From NCBI GenBank assembly GCA_910579835.1, contig CAJTWQ010000080.1, forward strand, positions 1-6,128: 6,128 bases of DNA. Direction: 5' to 3'. Below, piece by piece: positions 5,575 through 6,128 of the stretch. The position numbers and the translations under genes were made by a program. The stretch is from an uncultured Ruminococcus sp. GTDB lineage: Bacteria; Bacillota; Clostridia; Oscillospirales; Ruminococcaceae. The notes under the pieces are model-generated. The model did not search any database. It saw only the letters and a program-made list of their open reading frames with translations, and was not told the origin of the DNA. Within the stretch, counting starts at the first letter, position 1, and each line of letters starts with the position of its first letter.

Positions 5575-5784
5575 ATGGACACGAAAATCAAGAAGGAAGA
5601 ACGTTTCAAATGCGAAGACGGCAAACCGGCCGCAATCCGCATGGCACAGCTGCCGGATGGATCTTTTGAAGCCGCGTTCTTCGTCGGCAGGGGCAAGTCG
5701 CAAAGTAAGCGGTTCTCTTTCCGATGCACTACTGAAGCAAGGGCGCTGGAATCGTTTGACACACTAATGAAAATGTTTAGCTAA
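5575..5784 (+). CDS. Hypothetical 69-aa basic protein
   Basis: Unrecognised small soluble protein. It begins with a lysine-rich stretch (DTKIKKEERFK), then an apparent beta hairpin (AAIRMAQLPDGSFEAAFFVG), a basic patch (RGKSQSKRFSFR) and a C-terminal helix (EARALESFDTLMKMF). A strand-hairpin-helix plan with basic patches would suit a small nucleic-acid-binding protein, but there is no family match I can name. The start at 5575 is preceded by AAGGAGG at 8 nt. An ATG four bases earlier (5571) reads a different frame. It is the first gene of a rightward pair, 24 nt ahead of the next, downstream of the phased TTGACA array that may control it. Confidence 0.8.
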   Translation: MDTKIKKEERFKCEDGKPAAIRMAQLPDGSFEAAFFVGRGKSQSKRFSFRCTTEARALESFDTLMKMFS

Positions 5785-5808
5785 GCAAAAAGAATAGGAG
5801 GGCTCATC

Positions 5809-5979
5809 ATGAAGCATTCAACTGTAACAGAACTTCGCAACGCTATGGGCAAGCTGGTTGCTAAGTGGTATCCGGATGAGGGGGTGATAGAGATTGTAGT
5901 CAAGGGATGCCCTTATGTGATTGCCGTGCCTCCAGGTACGCCAATCAAGTGCCAGTCTAACATGCTGCTTACTAAGTAG
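5809..5979 (+). CDS. Hypothetical 56-aa protein
   Basis: Small frame beginning MKHSTVTELRNAMGKLVAKW and ending NMLLTK before TAG. AGGAGGG lies 7 nt upstream, which strongly supports translation. It shows an N-terminal helix, then two likely beta strands (GVIEIVVKG, YVIAVPPG) and two cysteines (C34, C48). There is no signal peptide and no membrane helix. It follows the 69-aa gene by 24 nt and is followed by a terminator, so the two form one short operon. I do not recognise the family. Its size and context fit the tiny accessory proteins of mobile elements. Confidence 0.72.
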   Translation: MKHSTVTELRNAMGKLVAKWYPDEGVIEIVVKGCPYVIAVPPGTPIKCQSNMLLTK

Positions 5980-6020
5980 GCAGCAAAGTAACTAAAAACT
6001 TAACAGCACCGTGAGACCGC

Positions 6021-6037
6021 AGCTTCTAAATGAAGCT
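6021..6037 (+). repeat. Small hairpin in the 3' untranslated region
   Basis: AGCTTC and GAAGCT form a perfect 6-bp stem with loop TAAAT. It lies between the 56-aa gene and the terminator hairpin, six bases before the latter. No T-run follows. Together the two hairpins make a structured 3' end that may protect the message or mark a small RNA. Confidence 0.4.
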
Positions 6038-6042
6038 CTAAG

Positions 6043-6104
6043 AGACGGCAGTACGGCAATGCCAAACAAACATTTGGTGTTCCGCGCTGCCGTCTTTTAT
6101 TTTC
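6043..6104 (+). terminator. Long-hairpin intrinsic terminator of the small-protein operon
   Basis: AGACGGCAG (6043-6051) pairs perfectly with CTGCCGTCT (6087-6095), followed by TTTTATTTT. The 35-nt interior is itself folded: CGG/CCG and, past a bulged C, a run of nine pairs including CCAAA/TTTGG around a 6-nt loop. The result is an unusually tall stem for a simple terminator. It lies about 63 nt after the stop of the 56-aa gene. Nothing recognisable follows in the last 24 bases. Confidence 0.8.
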
Positions 6105-6128
6105 TGTATTTTCCCAAAGACGCTCCGG

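Noticed and set aside
5447..5767. 106-aa plus-strand frame overlapping the 69-aa gene
   Set aside because: It begins inside the TTGACA array, lacks a ribosome-binding site, and runs through the 69-aa gene, which has AAGGAGG in the right place.

Overview
The window looks like an accessory region of a Gram-positive anaerobe, probably a clostridial Firmicute. Ribosome-binding sites are strong (AGGAGG type), promoters are close to the sigma-A consensus, hairpin-plus-T terminators follow the transcription units, and the proteins include an orphan MT-A70 adenine methyltransferase, several tiny unrecognised proteins and a cell-surface pair. This gene mix is typical of plasmids, integrative conjugative elements or prophage-like islands. 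No integrase, relaxase, replication protein, rRNA, tRNA or CRISPR array is present to settle which. The host assignment is inference.

Layout. Most genes run leftward. From right to left on the minus strand: a near-perfect promoter (5139-5167) with a 24-bp perfect palindrome at its expected transcription start (5108-5131) drives an unrecognised 201-aa soluble protein (4379-4984), followed by an intrinsic terminator (4337-4365). A second promoter (4306-4334) starts a two-gene operon. Its first gene is a 462-aa single-pass membrane protein with a long cytoplasmic part and a short external Ig-like domain (2891-4279). Its second gene is a 456-aa secreted, C-terminally membrane-anchored DUF11-type surface protein (1503-2873), and the operon ends in a terminator (1440-1465). 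Further left, a 106-aa protein (969-1289) is translationally coupled to a 78-aa membrane protein with a very acidic tail (733-969). Then comes the MT-A70 methyltransferase, which runs off the left edge (1-547).

On the right, a gene-free, AT-rich, repeat-rich stretch (5132-5574) separates the leftward genes from a rightward operon of two very small proteins of 69 and 56 aa (5575-5784, 5809-5979). That operon ends in a long hairpin terminator. Just upstream of its promoter is an array of TTGACA-like boxes with 11-bp phasing on both strands, suggesting a multi-site regulator or an iteron-like element.

How the genes may work together (inference): the 462-aa and 456-aa proteins are co-transcribed 17 nt apart and are both membrane-bound with external domains, so they may form one surface or adhesion complex, with the 462-aa protein linking outside to inside. 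The upstream 201-aa gene has its own repressor-type operator and may be a regulated partner. The most noteworthy items are this surface pair, the 24-bp operator and the phased TTGACA array.
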